Assembly (NCBI GenBank): GCA_017451225.1
Contig: JAFSPZ010000049.1
Location: forward strand, 55,226 to 119,225
Direction: 5' to 3'
DNA from: Muribaculaceae bacterium
GTDB taxonomy: Bacteria > Bacteroidota > Bacteroidia > Bacteroidales > Muribaculaceae
Length of the DNA stretch: 64,000 nucleotides
The notes beneath the pieces were generated by a model, which saw only the letters and a program-made list of their open reading frames with translations, made no database searches and was not told the origin of the DNA. Positions 16,843 through 24,276 of the stretch are shown here, in pieces (position 1 is the first letter of the stretch; each line of letters opens with the position of its first letter). A program made the translations under genes and the position numbers.

Positions 16843-17523
16843 ATGAACTCAAGTGAAAATGATATGAAACATTCTCATTTAAAGCCTATTATAATTGCTG
16901 GCATCGCTGCTGTAGCTATTGTCGCATTGGGTATAGCGCAAGTTAACATCAACGCTCCCAAGGGATTGAATGAGCCACAGCAAAAGAAAACCGAGGCACC
17001 TGCTGCTCATGATAATGGAGGCGACAATGCCCCCAAAACCGACGCAGGTGCAGCCGCAACTGCAGCCCCTGGAGAAAACCAGGATGCAGCTCCAGCAAGA
17101 CCAGCGCCCCAAGCCACAAACAATTCGGCAGTAATGGCTAAAGACAATGCATCTAAACCATGGATGGATGCCAAAAAGCCCGAATCGCTAAACCACGACT
17201 TCAGCACTGGTGGCAACAGCTCTACCCCATTGTCAAAACAGACTATTGAAATGAGAAGTTATGGCTATCGCATTCTAGTTTATCAAACTAACAAATCCAA
17301 GAATGCCAAAGCCAACGCAATGAAGAGAGCTCGTGACATATCAATGAAATTCCCTCAATATCATTTCTATTTTAACTATAAAGCTCCTACTTGGAAATTA
17401 AGATTGGGAGATTATGCCGATGAGGAATCGGCTCATAGAGCAATGAAGCAGATGAGGCAAGCGTTCCCCATCTATGCCAAGGAAATGACAATCATTCACG
17501 ATCGCATCAACGTGTGGAAATAA
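16843..17523 (+). CDS. SPOR-domain envelope protein
   Basis: SPOR domains bind denuded septal peptidoglycan. The 226-residue protein has a short cytosolic start, one membrane helix (about residues 16-33), a low-complexity Ala/Pro/Asn linker (about 45-130), and a C-terminal SPOR domain from about 143 (YRILVYQTNKSKNAKANAMK to FYFNYKAPTWKLRLGDYADE). It is likely inner-membrane-anchored with the SPOR domain in the periplasm. A second ATG seven codons in is also possible. Its 100-base upstream gap holds an inverted repeat and -7 element, and folE follows after 6 bases. Confidence 0.88.
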   Translation: MNSSENDMKHSHLKPIIIAGIAAVAIVALGIAQVNINAPKGLNEPQQKKTEAPAAHDNGGDNAPKTDAGAAATAAPGENQDAAPARPAPQATNNSAVMAKDNASKPWMDAKKPESLNHDFSTGGNSSTPLSKQTIEMRSYGYRILVYQTNKSKNAKANAMKRARDISMKFPQYHFYFNYKAPTWKLRLGDYADEESAHRAMKQMRQAFPIYAKEMTIIHDRINVWK

Positions 17524-17529
17524 ACCGAA

Positions 17530-18126
17530 ATGAGCAACAACAAGAAACCTCAATACAACAACGAGCAAGTAGAAGAACTTGCATCGCACATCAAGGCTAT
17601 TATCGAACTACTTGGAGAAGACCCAAGCAGAGAAGGTTTGCTGAAAACTCCTCAAAGAGCCGCCAAAGCTCTTATTGACAACACTAGTGGATATAATACC
17701 GACGCTGGAGTTCTGATTAAGCAAGCCCTCTTCTCACATGATAGCGACCAGATGGTCATTGTCAAGGACATTGAGTTCTACTCACTTTGTGAGCACCACA
17801 TTCTTCCATTTTTCGGAACTATATCCATTGGATATATTCCCGATGGTGAAATTGTAGGATTGAGCAAACTCGCACGCGTTGTTGAGAGTCAAGCTAGAAG
17901 GTTACAGGTACAAGAAAGACTGACTGCCGACATTTGCGACATCGTCGACAAGAACATTAAAAACAAGGGAGTAATTGTTGTGTGTGAAGCCGCTCACATG
18001 TGCATGAAGATGAGAGGCATCGAAAAGCAAGAAACAACAACAGTTACTATTCAATTCTGTGGTAAATTTGAGTCGGTCGAATTGCAGCAGCAGTTCTTCA
18101 CACTCATCAACTTGAAAATGCATTAA
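17530..18126 (+). CDS. folE: GTP cyclohydrolase I
   Basis: FolE converts GTP to dihydroneopterin triphosphate, the first step of folate synthesis. The 198-residue protein has GEDPSREGLLKTPQRAAKAL near the start, the zinc and active-site motif CEHHILPFFG (about residues 89-98), GLSKLARVVE, a QERLTADICD segment and the second zinc Cys/His segment CEAAHMCMKMRG (about 156-167). Length is normal. It ends the operon that begins with DUF1599 and lies 6 bases after the SPOR gene. Confidence 0.97.
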   Translation: MSNNKKPQYNNEQVEELASHIKAIIELLGEDPSREGLLKTPQRAAKALIDNTSGYNTDAGVLIKQALFSHDSDQMVIVKDIEFYSLCEHHILPFFGTISIGYIPDGEIVGLSKLARVVESQARRLQVQERLTADICDIVDKNIKNKGVIVVCEAAHMCMKMRGIEKQETTTVTIQFCGKFESVELQQQFFTLINLKMH

Positions 18127-18169
18127 GACCCACCTTCACAAGTCTTTTTTAGAAAACACATAAAAAGTA

Positions 18170-18201
18170 AGGGCTCCTATATCAAGTGCCCTGCTTTTTT
18201 T
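18170..18201 (+). terminator. Probable terminator of folE operon
   Basis: AGGGC and GCCCT form a short stem with a 13-base loop, followed by seven T. The stem is weak. Confidence 0.5.
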
Positions 18202-18232
18202 ACGAATTATTCAAAATTAGTATTGCCACCAG

Positions 18233-18275
18233 AAAAAACAATCAACCCAGCCAGTAAAGACAGGCTGGGTTGATT
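18233..18275 (-). terminator. Terminator of tnaA
   Basis: AATCAACCCAGCC and GGCTGGGTTGATT form a 13-base perfect stem around ten bases. On the minus strand it is followed by a six-T run, so it serves tnaA. Confidence 0.9.
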
Positions 18276-18294
18276 TATTATCTAAGATTAAAAA

Positions 18295-19668
18295 TTACAA
18301 GCGACGAAGCTTCACGGTGAAGTGGCGCATAAGTGGTGCCTCCCATTCGATAGCAACACCACGAGTAATCTCATCGCGGCGGTCATAAACGTTCTTCAAC
18401 GCTGCAGCAATCACATTCATGTGGTTATCGGTATATACGCGACGAGCGATGCACAGACGCAACAGGTCGAGACCACCAAAGCGGTTCTCACGGGTCACGG
18501 GATCACGGTCGGCAAGGATGTAGCCAATCTCGCAACCACGGATGCCTGCCTCAAGATAAAGCTCGCATGTGAGTGCTTGGGCTGGGAACTCCTCTTTAGG
18601 CACATTGCACAAAACCTTGTCGGCATCGATAAACAATGCATGACCACCAACTGGACGCTGATAAGGAATTCCATACTCGTCGAGCTTGCTTGCAAGATAC
18701 TGCACTTGATGGATGCGGGTCTCAAGCATATCAAACTCGGTGTTCTCGTCAAGACCTACAGCCAGAGCGTTAAGGTCGCGACCATTCATACCACCATAGG
18801 TAATGAATCCTTCGAAAGGAATGCAGAACAATTTTGCACCCTCATACCAGTCCTCGTTGTTTGTTGCGATGAAGCCACCCATGTTCACAACGCCGTCCTT
18901 CTTGGCACTCATGGTCATTGCATCAACATAGCTGTACATTTCACGAGCAATCTCCTTGATGGTCTTGTCGGCATATCCTGCCTCACGAGTTTTGATAAAG
19001 TAAGAGTTCTCAGCAAAACGAGCGCTATCCATAACTACGGGAACACCATACTTGTGGCAGAGTTCGCAAGTCTCCTTGATATTCTTCATCGATACAGGCT
19101 GGCCACCTACGGTGTTGTTGGTAACTGTGAGAACCATAAATGGCACGTTACCCTTGTTCTCAACGAGAACCTTCTCAAGCTTCTCAAGAGAAACGTTTCC
19201 CTTGAAAGGAATCTCAAGCTGAGTATCCTTAGCCTCGTCGATAGTAACATCAATAGCTTTAGCCTTACGGGCCTCGATATGACCTTTAGTTGTGTCGAAG
19301 TGAGCATTGCCAGGTATCACATTGCCTTCCTTTACAAGATAAGAGAAGAGCACGTTCTCGGCTGCACGACCCTGATGAGTGGGGATAACATACTTAAAAC
19401 CGAAGATGCGTTGAACAACCTCTTGAAACTTGTAGAAAGAGGTTGCACCTGCATAACTCTCATCACCGAGCATCATTGCCGACCACTGCTGGTCGCTCAT
19501 GGCGCCAGTACCAGAGTCGGTCAAGCAATCGATGTAAACTTGCTCAGCTTTGAGCATAAACACGTTGTTGTGAGCTTCCTTGAGCCATTGCTCGCGCTGC
19601 TGGCGAGTACTTTTCTTTAATGGCTCGATCATTTTAATCTTCCAAGATTCCGCAAATGGTAATTCCAT
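18295..19668 (-). CDS. tnaA: Tryptophanase (L-tryptophan indole-lyase)
   Basis: TnaA is a PLP enzyme that splits tryptophan into indole, pyruvate and ammonia; it also accepts serine and cysteine. The 457-residue protein shows the family signatures YIDCLTDSGTGAMSDQQW, SYAGATSFYKF, PTHQGRAAEN, the Asp/Arg of VMDSARFAEN and the PLP lysine in MTMSAKKDGVVNMGGF (about residue 255). The C-terminal FGGLDLLRLCIARRVYT is also typical. Length is as in E. coli (471) and Bacteroides. It stands alone with its own exact promoter about 290 bases upstream, leaving a long leader with a short frame and three hairpins. No tryptophan permease is adjacent. Confidence 0.97.
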   Translation of the reverse strand: MELPFAESWKIKMIEPLKKSTRQQREQWLKEAHNNVFMLKAEQVYIDCLTDSGTGAMSDQQWSAMMLGDESYAGATSFYKFQEVVQRIFGFKYVIPTHQGRAAENVLFSYLVKEGNVIPGNAHFDTTKGHIEARKAKAIDVTIDEAKDTQLEIPFKGNVSLEKLEKVLVENKGNVPFMVLTVTNNTVGGQPVSMKNIKETCELCHKYGVPVVMDSARFAENSYFIKTREAGYADKTIKEIAREMYSYVDAMTMSAKKDGVVNMGGFIATNNEDWYEGAKLFCIPFEGFITYGGMNGRDLNALAVGLDENTEFDMLETRIHQVQYLASKLDEYGIPYQRPVGGHALFIDADKVLCNVPKEEFPAQALTCELYLEAGIRGCEIGYILADRDPVTRENRFGGLDLLRLCIARRVYTDNHMNVIAAALKNVYDRRDEITRGVAIEWEAPLMRHFTVKLRRL

Positions 19669-19692
19669 AATTTATTTTATGTGATATTATTT

Positions 19693-19872
19693 ATGGGATT
19701 TCTCCCATGCATGAATCAACACGCGCTATAGTTTTGACAAATGATTTTCTTTATCTGCCGCATTAGCGCACACCAATTCGATGCTGTTTATTAATAGATT
19801 TTTTATTGTTGATATATTGCTGGGACAAGAAAATGGTCACAGCAATGGTGTCGCTAAAGAGAAATTAGCGAC
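19693..19872 (-). promoter_or_regulatory. Structured tnaA leader: three hairpins
   Basis: Three perfect stems lie in the untranslated leader. GTCGCTAA/TTAGCGAC (19850-19872) overlaps the stop codon of a 27-codon frame. ATTGCTG/CAGCAAT (19816-19846) follows. ATGGGA/TCCCAT (19693-19708) closes a GAAA tetraloop on the minus strand about 25 bases before the tnaA ATG. None has a long T-run, so control by translation or RNA folding is as likely as termination. Confidence 0.5.
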
Positions 19873-19948
19873 TAAAATGGTCTATTTCCTTTATATTCAG
19901 AAACCTATGGGACTGATAGGCTGTCGTAAAAGGTTTGTTAAATAACAT
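19865..19948 (-). CDS. Possible 27-residue leader peptide of tnaA
   Basis: An ATG at 19948, some 18 bases from the -7 element, opens a 27-codon frame (MLFNKPFTTAYQ, then SHRFLNIKEI and DHFSR) ending in TAA inside the first leader hairpin. It has no Trp codon, unlike E. coli TnaC, so a TnaC-like arrest on tryptophan is not supported. Its position and the overlap of stop codon with hairpin are the only support. Confidence 0.3.
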   Translation of the reverse strand: MLFNKPFTTAYQSHRFLNIKEIDHFSR

Positions 19949-19965
19949 TGATTTTTATTTTTCTG

Positions 19966-19996
19966 CAAAATTATACAAAATTCAACACAATTCAAA
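19966..19996 (-). promoter_or_regulatory. tnaA promoter
   Basis: On the minus strand TTTG (19993-19996), a 19-base spacer and TAATTTTG (19966-19973) match the consensus exactly. Confidence 0.8.
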
Positions 19997-20124
19997 GTAC
20001 TTTACTGCTTAATTAATTTTTATTAAGACAACATTTTGTTAAGAAAAGACCATCAATCTTCAAAATGCAAGTTTAAAAGCCAAAAGATAACTCATATCTT
20101 GATATGTATAGAGGCTTCTCGAAA

Positions 20125-20156
20125 TTTGCTTTTTAGGCAAGAATAATCTACCTTTG
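20125..20156 (+). promoter_or_regulatory. Promoter of the AI-2E-family permease gene
   Basis: TTTG (20125-20128), 20 bases, TACCTTTG (20149-20156): an exact match, ending 17 bases before the ATG. Confidence 0.85.
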
Positions 20157-20173
20157 CAAAAAAAACGAAAGAA

Positions 20174-21340
20174 ATGGAAAATACCGAGACGCGCAAACGA
20201 TATGATTTGGACCGAATCACCCGGTTGGTGATAGCAATCATTAGTATAATCGCTGTCATATATGTCATCAACTACCTTAGTGGAATCTTGTTGCCTTTCT
20301 TAGTGGGCGGTCTTTTGGCCTATATGCTCAACCCACTTGTAGAATGGCTCATGAGAGTATTACATCTCAAAGGAAGAGCTATTGCTTCAATTTTAGCCAT
20401 CGTGATTGCTCTTGCAGTAATCACAATCGTACTATGGTGGTTGATACCTTACATTGGAAATGAGGTGAGCGATATGACAAAAATGCTCACCAACTATGCC
20501 AAAGCGACTTTCAAAATTCCACACATACCGGCTGCTGTACAGGATTTCTTCAGGCAAAACGTGGATCTTTCACAATGGCAAAAATTACTTACTAAGGAAG
20601 AATGGATGAATGTTATCAACGGTGTTGCCAATGGAACTTGGAGCGTACTCGGAGGAACTTTAAGCATGTTACTCGGAATTGTTACCGTGCTGCTGGTACT
20701 GATGTACATGTTCTTTATCTTACTTGATTACGACAAAATCACCAGAGGCATCAAGACTGCTATCCCTCCACGCTACCGCCGCATCAGCTTTAAGGTTATG
20801 CGAGACGTTGAGCAAACCATGAGCCGGTATTTTCGAGGGCAAGCGATGGTATCGCTATTAGTAGGAATAATCTTTGCCATTGAGTTCTCAATAATAGGGC
20901 TACCTATGGCTATCGTATTCGGTCTATTTATAGGAATACTCAACATGGTGCCATACTTGCAACTGATATCCTTCCCCATAGCAGCATTTCTATGTCTGGT
21001 GGCATCGGTTGATTCAGAACAGAGTTTCTGGTATCTATTTGGATGGACATTTGCAGCCTACTGCATCTGCCAGGTAATACAGGATCTCATTCTAATACCC
21101 AATATCATGAAGCAGCAAATGGGACTCAATCCAGCAATTATATTCCTGTCATTATCAATTTGGGGATATATTCTAGGCTTTGTTGGACTCATCATCGCGC
21201 TTCCGCTCACTACACTCATCATTAGCTACTATAGCGAATATGTGTTACATATGCCCAACCCACTTTATGACAAAAAAGACAAGAAAAAGAAAAAAAGAAA
21301 GAGTAAGAAGCCTCAAGAAGACCCCCAACAAGTGGTATAA
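20174..21340 (+). CDS. AI-2E family (PerM/YdiK-like) membrane permease
   Basis: The 388-residue inner-membrane protein has about eight hydrophobic segments: two near the start (about 16-55), one at 72-95, one at 165-190 and four after residue 225. It carries a C-terminal basic, Lys-rich tail (KKDKKKKKRKSKK). The segment IFGLFIGILNMVPYLQ-like (MVPYLQLISFPIAAFL) and GLIIALPLTTLIISYYSEYV match the AI-2E transporter family. Members have been tied to autoinducer-2 export, Na+/H+ antiport and other transport, so the substrate is open. It is a single gene with its own exact promoter and a strong terminator. Confidence 0.88.
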   Translation: MENTETRKRYDLDRITRLVIAIISIIAVIYVINYLSGILLPFLVGGLLAYMLNPLVEWLMRVLHLKGRAIASILAIVIALAVITIVLWWLIPYIGNEVSDMTKMLTNYAKATFKIPHIPAAVQDFFRQNVDLSQWQKLLTKEEWMNVINGVANGTWSVLGGTLSMLLGIVTVLLVLMYMFFILLDYDKITRGIKTAIPPRYRRISFKVMRDVEQTMSRYFRGQAMVSLLVGIIFAIEFSIIGLPMAIVFGLFIGILNMVPYLQLISFPIAAFLCLVASVDSEQSFWYLFGWTFAAYCICQVIQDLILIPNIMKQQMGLNPAIIFLSLSIWGYILGFVGLIIALPLTTLIISYYSEYVLHMPNPLYDKKDKKKKKRKSKKPQEDPQQVV

Positions 21341-21346
21341 TGCATA

Positions 21347-21383
21347 ATGGCCCGATGACTAAGCTATACTGTCATCGGGCCAT
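21347..21383. terminator. Bidirectional terminator
   Basis: ATGGCCCGATGAC and GTCATCGGGCCAT form a perfect 13-base stem around an 11-base loop between two convergent genes. The flanks are AT-rich on both sides. Confidence 0.85.
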
Positions 21384-21403
21384 CATTTTCTTATAATGAA
21401 AAA

Positions 21404-22819
21404 CTAGTCAACAACAGGAGCAGGCACCCACACATATGCGCCTATGTCATGACCCTCACTTGCAAAGCGGTCTACACCGTATCGATCATATCTAGCCGAC
21501 ACAGGGCAAAACGAACGGTCTCCACGAGCTATGGCATCACTGCCGTCACGCAGACGGTAATCGAAGATATACTCTTCACGCTCGGTATAGAACATTGGAT
21601 CGGCATCCCACATGCAATTGATAAAGCAAGCATCGTCTTCTCCTGCACTCTGGAACAGACAGTTGCGCATTAATATATTCAGGCCATCCAATGCATCGAT
21701 GTTCAACTCACTGGTATTACCATAGAAGATGCAGTTGTCAAAATGGCCATCAAATAGAGCCTCTGTTCCATCTTCATATTTCATTTCAAGATTTACAATT
21801 GGACCATCTATGACCGAGAACAGGTAATAATTGGCAAATGTACAATTCACAAATCCAAGTTTGCCTCCAAGGAAATCTGCCACATAAATACCGGCATCAC
21901 TGAACTCTGTTCCCTCTGCATCAATCCACGCATTCTCGCCAAGCAAAGTGACATAGGTAGCATTGTGTAACACACAATTAAAGATATGCAAAGTGCGATG
22001 ACTCATATCATTGGAATAAGCCTGCATGCCACGTGTGTTTCCGCGCATTAATACGTAGCTCAACTCATTATCGTAACTACCGTAATTGAAATAAACACCA
22101 TCCCACTGACCACTCATAATGTCATATCCAATCTCCCCTACTACATGGTCCAAACGGTCTCCACGCATTGTAATGGGACGCTCTTGCGTGCCGATGGCCG
22201 TAAGCTTGCCTTTCACAAACAATGATGCCTTATCATGAAAAAGCAAAGTTGCACCTGGGTCTATTGTCACATTGACGAGAGAATCAACAGTTAAAGTGCC
22301 ATAAATCACATAAGGCTTGTTTGCCGTCAAATGTGTGGCTTCCGATAATGTGGTGTCATTCAATATTATCACATCCTGACCCCATGCAGTTACAGCAACT
22401 TTCTGAGTTACACCATTGGTTACAAACTCAATATTATCCTCCAAATATTCTGGCTCATCCTGGTTGGTTGGATCCAAGCGGCTCTCAACAAACACAAAAA
22501 TACTATCATTGCCCCTAACCTCAATATCATGAAATTCATCTCCTTTCATACCGTCAACATTGAGGAAGAAGTGACCTTTACTCTCGCCAGCAACCTTTAT
22601 CGAAGATATATTTAGAGTTTTCTTGCTTTTATTATATACTAGAAATTGCTTGGTCGGTGAGCCTTGATGGGTTATCACAGTGTCAAACTTCACAGTATCG
22701 GTCGAAAACGATAGAATATCACTGGAACTCGTAGATATTTCGTCGTCGATACAACTCGACATGGCTATAGCCACAAAAGATGCTACAGCCATGAGCAGAA
22801 AATGTAAATTCTTTATCAT
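21404..22819 (-). CDS. Secreted lipoprotein with right-handed beta-helix region
   Basis: The 471-residue protein begins with a signal peptide and lipobox ending at Cys22 (FVAIAMSSC), so it is a probable lipoprotein. A beta-sandwich-like region (about 35-150; FDTVITHQGSPTKQFLVYN) precedes a parallel beta-helix region (about 160-420) with repeated short turns such as IDPGATLLFHDKASLFVKGK and asparagine ladders. It ends in a segment with SARYDRYGVDR and HDIGAYVW, frequent in Bacteroidota parallel beta-helix proteins. No catalytic motif of pectate lyases is seen. It is divergent from the phosphatase/CotH cluster, with 280 bases between the start codons. Confidence 0.75.
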   Translation of the reverse strand: MIKNLHFLLMAVASFVAIAMSSCIDDEISTSSSDILSFSTDTVKFDTVITHQGSPTKQFLVYNKSKKTLNISSIKVAGESKGHFFLNVDGMKGDEFHDIEVRGNDSIFVFVESRLDPTNQDEPEYLEDNIEFVTNGVTQKVAVTAWGQDVIILNDTTLSEATHLTANKPYVIYGTLTVDSLVNVTIDPGATLLFHDKASLFVKGKLTAIGTQERPITMRGDRLDHVVGEIGYDIMSGQWDGVYFNYGSYDNELSYVLMRGNTRGMQAYSNDMSHRTLHIFNCVLHNATYVTLLGENAWIDAEGTEFSDAGIYVADFLGGKLGFVNCTFANYYLFSVIDGPIVNLEMKYEDGTEALFDGHFDNCIFYGNTSELNIDALDGLNILMRNCLFQSAGEDDACFINCMWDADPMFYTEREEYIFDYRLRDGSDAIARGDRSFCPVSARYDRYGVDRFASEGHDIGAYVWVPAPVVD

Positions 22820-23054
22820 AACTAAAAAACGTGATTACTCGTCAATTATTGTTTACTATAGAATTACTTAGTCGTTTTCCTTTCATATACAATCAACAAT
22901 ATTTAATGAGCCAAAACCACAAAAACTGTCAATTCACCCCTAAAAAAGTTGATAAAAAAATCAAAAAAAACGAAACTCTCTAAAATAACAGGCAAAATAC
23001 AACCATTTTTCTCAATTATACTTTAAAAAAAGGTACTATTTAAAAATCATTTAC

Positions 23055-23062
23055 TAACTTTG
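23055..23062 (+). promoter_or_regulatory. -7 element of the phosphatase/CotH cluster
   Basis: TAACTTTG lies about 37 bases before the ATG at 23100, followed by an AT-rich leader. No TTTG box is at the standard distance. Confidence 0.5.
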
Positions 23063-23099
23063 CACCTCGAAAAAATACACAATACATAAAAAAAGTAAA

Positions 23100-24233
23100 A
23101 TGAGGAAAATCAGTTTATTATTAATTACGTTGTTATTCTCACTGCACTTGTGCGGACAAGATGACATCGAAGTAATTAATATTGAAAACAAGGCCGTTCA
23201 GGATTATATGGCCGATGCATGGAAGACTTATAACGAAAGTAACTATAACGTTAGTGTCATAACTAAGTACAACGACTCTAACACCTATGGCACCAAACTG
23301 TATTGGCCACAAGGAAAGGAAGTGAGATGGACACCCACCACTACAGCTGCCAACATTAAGGAGATTCGCATCACTGCAAGTGAAAATAGCGATTACAGCA
23401 ATGGATATACTTTCAATCCAGACGAGAAATCGGTGTCCTCCTACATTATTCGCAATCTACTGCCTAATTGTACCTACTACTATAAAGTAGAGGAATTTCT
23501 ATATGACGGTACTGTCAACGAGAAGGCAAGTGGAGTTTTCCGCACAGTAGGACAAGTGAGAATGATTCAAATCAGGAACTGTGCCAACATTAGAGACATT
23601 GGTGGGTGGCCCACTCAGTACGGAGTACCCATAAAATATGGCAAGCTGTTTCGAAGCGCAAGCCTTGACAGAATAACTGCCAATGGCAAACACGATTTCA
23701 TCAACAACCTTGGCGTGCTTGCTGAGCTTGATCTCAGGCATGAGACAAACCGAACAACCTCAGCCTTAGGTGCCGACAAGGATTATCTGCGTCTTAATCA
23801 CAGTGGTTATCTTCCAGGTATGAAAGGCAAGAATTTGGTATATGTAAACGATTTGAGATGGATCTTATCACGACTTATGGAAGGGAAGAATGTTGACTGG
23901 CACTGTGCTATTGGCTGCGACCGTTGTGGCACAGTGAGCTTCCTTATCGAAGGACTACTCGGCATGTACGAGCTTGACTTGTGCCGAGATTACGAGCTAT
24001 CAACTCTCAGCCTGGGAAGAAATAACAAACGAACTCGCGGTTCATTAAAAGGTATGATAAATTTCATCAAAAATTATGGTCCTGACAATGATCTCAAGCA
24101 GTGTTTTTATAACTACTGGAGAAGCATTGGTATGGAAAAAGACGAACTTGACTATTTTATCTACTTAATGCTCGATATCTCCAACATTGCTGAAATAACC
24201 GAACACTATTCTTCACAAAGAACGAACAATTAA
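23100..24233 (+). CDS. Secreted tyrosine-phosphatase-like protein with N-terminal Fn3-like domain
   Basis: The 377-residue protein has a signal peptide (about 1-19, ending LHLCGQ). A fibronectin-type or purple-acid-phosphatase-N-like beta domain follows (about 60-150; VRWTPTTTAANIKEI, LLPNCTYYYKVEE). The C-terminal part is a Y_phosphatase3-type catalytic domain (about 155-365) with NIRDIGGWPT, YGKLFRSASL and the P-loop HCAIGCDRCG: nucleophile Cys269 and Arg275 in the C-x5-R pattern. The usual GKDRTG is GCDRCG here, adding Cys273 and Cys276. It is 43 bases upstream of two CotH-kinase genes on the same strand, suggesting opposite activities on one extracytoplasmic target (inference). Confidence 0.85.
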   Translation: MRKISLLLITLLFSLHLCGQDDIEVINIENKAVQDYMADAWKTYNESNYNVSVITKYNDSNTYGTKLYWPQGKEVRWTPTTTAANIKEIRITASENSDYSNGYTFNPDEKSVSSYIIRNLLPNCTYYYKVEEFLYDGTVNEKASGVFRTVGQVRMIQIRNCANIRDIGGWPTQYGVPIKYGKLFRSASLDRITANGKHDFINNLGVLAELDLRHETNRTTSALGADKDYLRLNHSGYLPGMKGKNLVYVNDLRWILSRLMEGKNVDWHCAIGCDRCGTVSFLIEGLLGMYELDLCRDYELSTLSLGRNNKRTRGSLKGMINFIKNYGPDNDLKQCFYNYWRSIGMEKDELDYFIYLMLDISNIAEITEHYSSQRTNN

Positions 24234-24276
24234 TTTTTTCATCTCTACAAGTCACCTTTAAACTACTATAAGCGTC

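Larger units (their letters stand above)
19669..20173. other. Divergent intergenic region with the tnaA leader
   Basis: The 505 bases between tnaA and the AI-2E permease gene hold the tnaA promoter (19966-19996, minus), its roughly 290-base leader, and the permease promoter (20125-20156, plus). The part 20000-20120 is AT-rich with nothing recognised. Confidence 0.7.

Noticed and set aside
18322-19620. A 432-codon open frame on the strand opposite tnaA
   Set aside because: It mirrors the tnaA codons exactly, has no family features, and tnaA is certain. Long antisense frames arise from codon bias.
19865-19948. E. coli-type TnaC leader peptide
   Set aside because: The 27-codon frame has no Trp codon and lacks the W-x11-D-x-x-P pattern needed for tryptophan-induced arrest.
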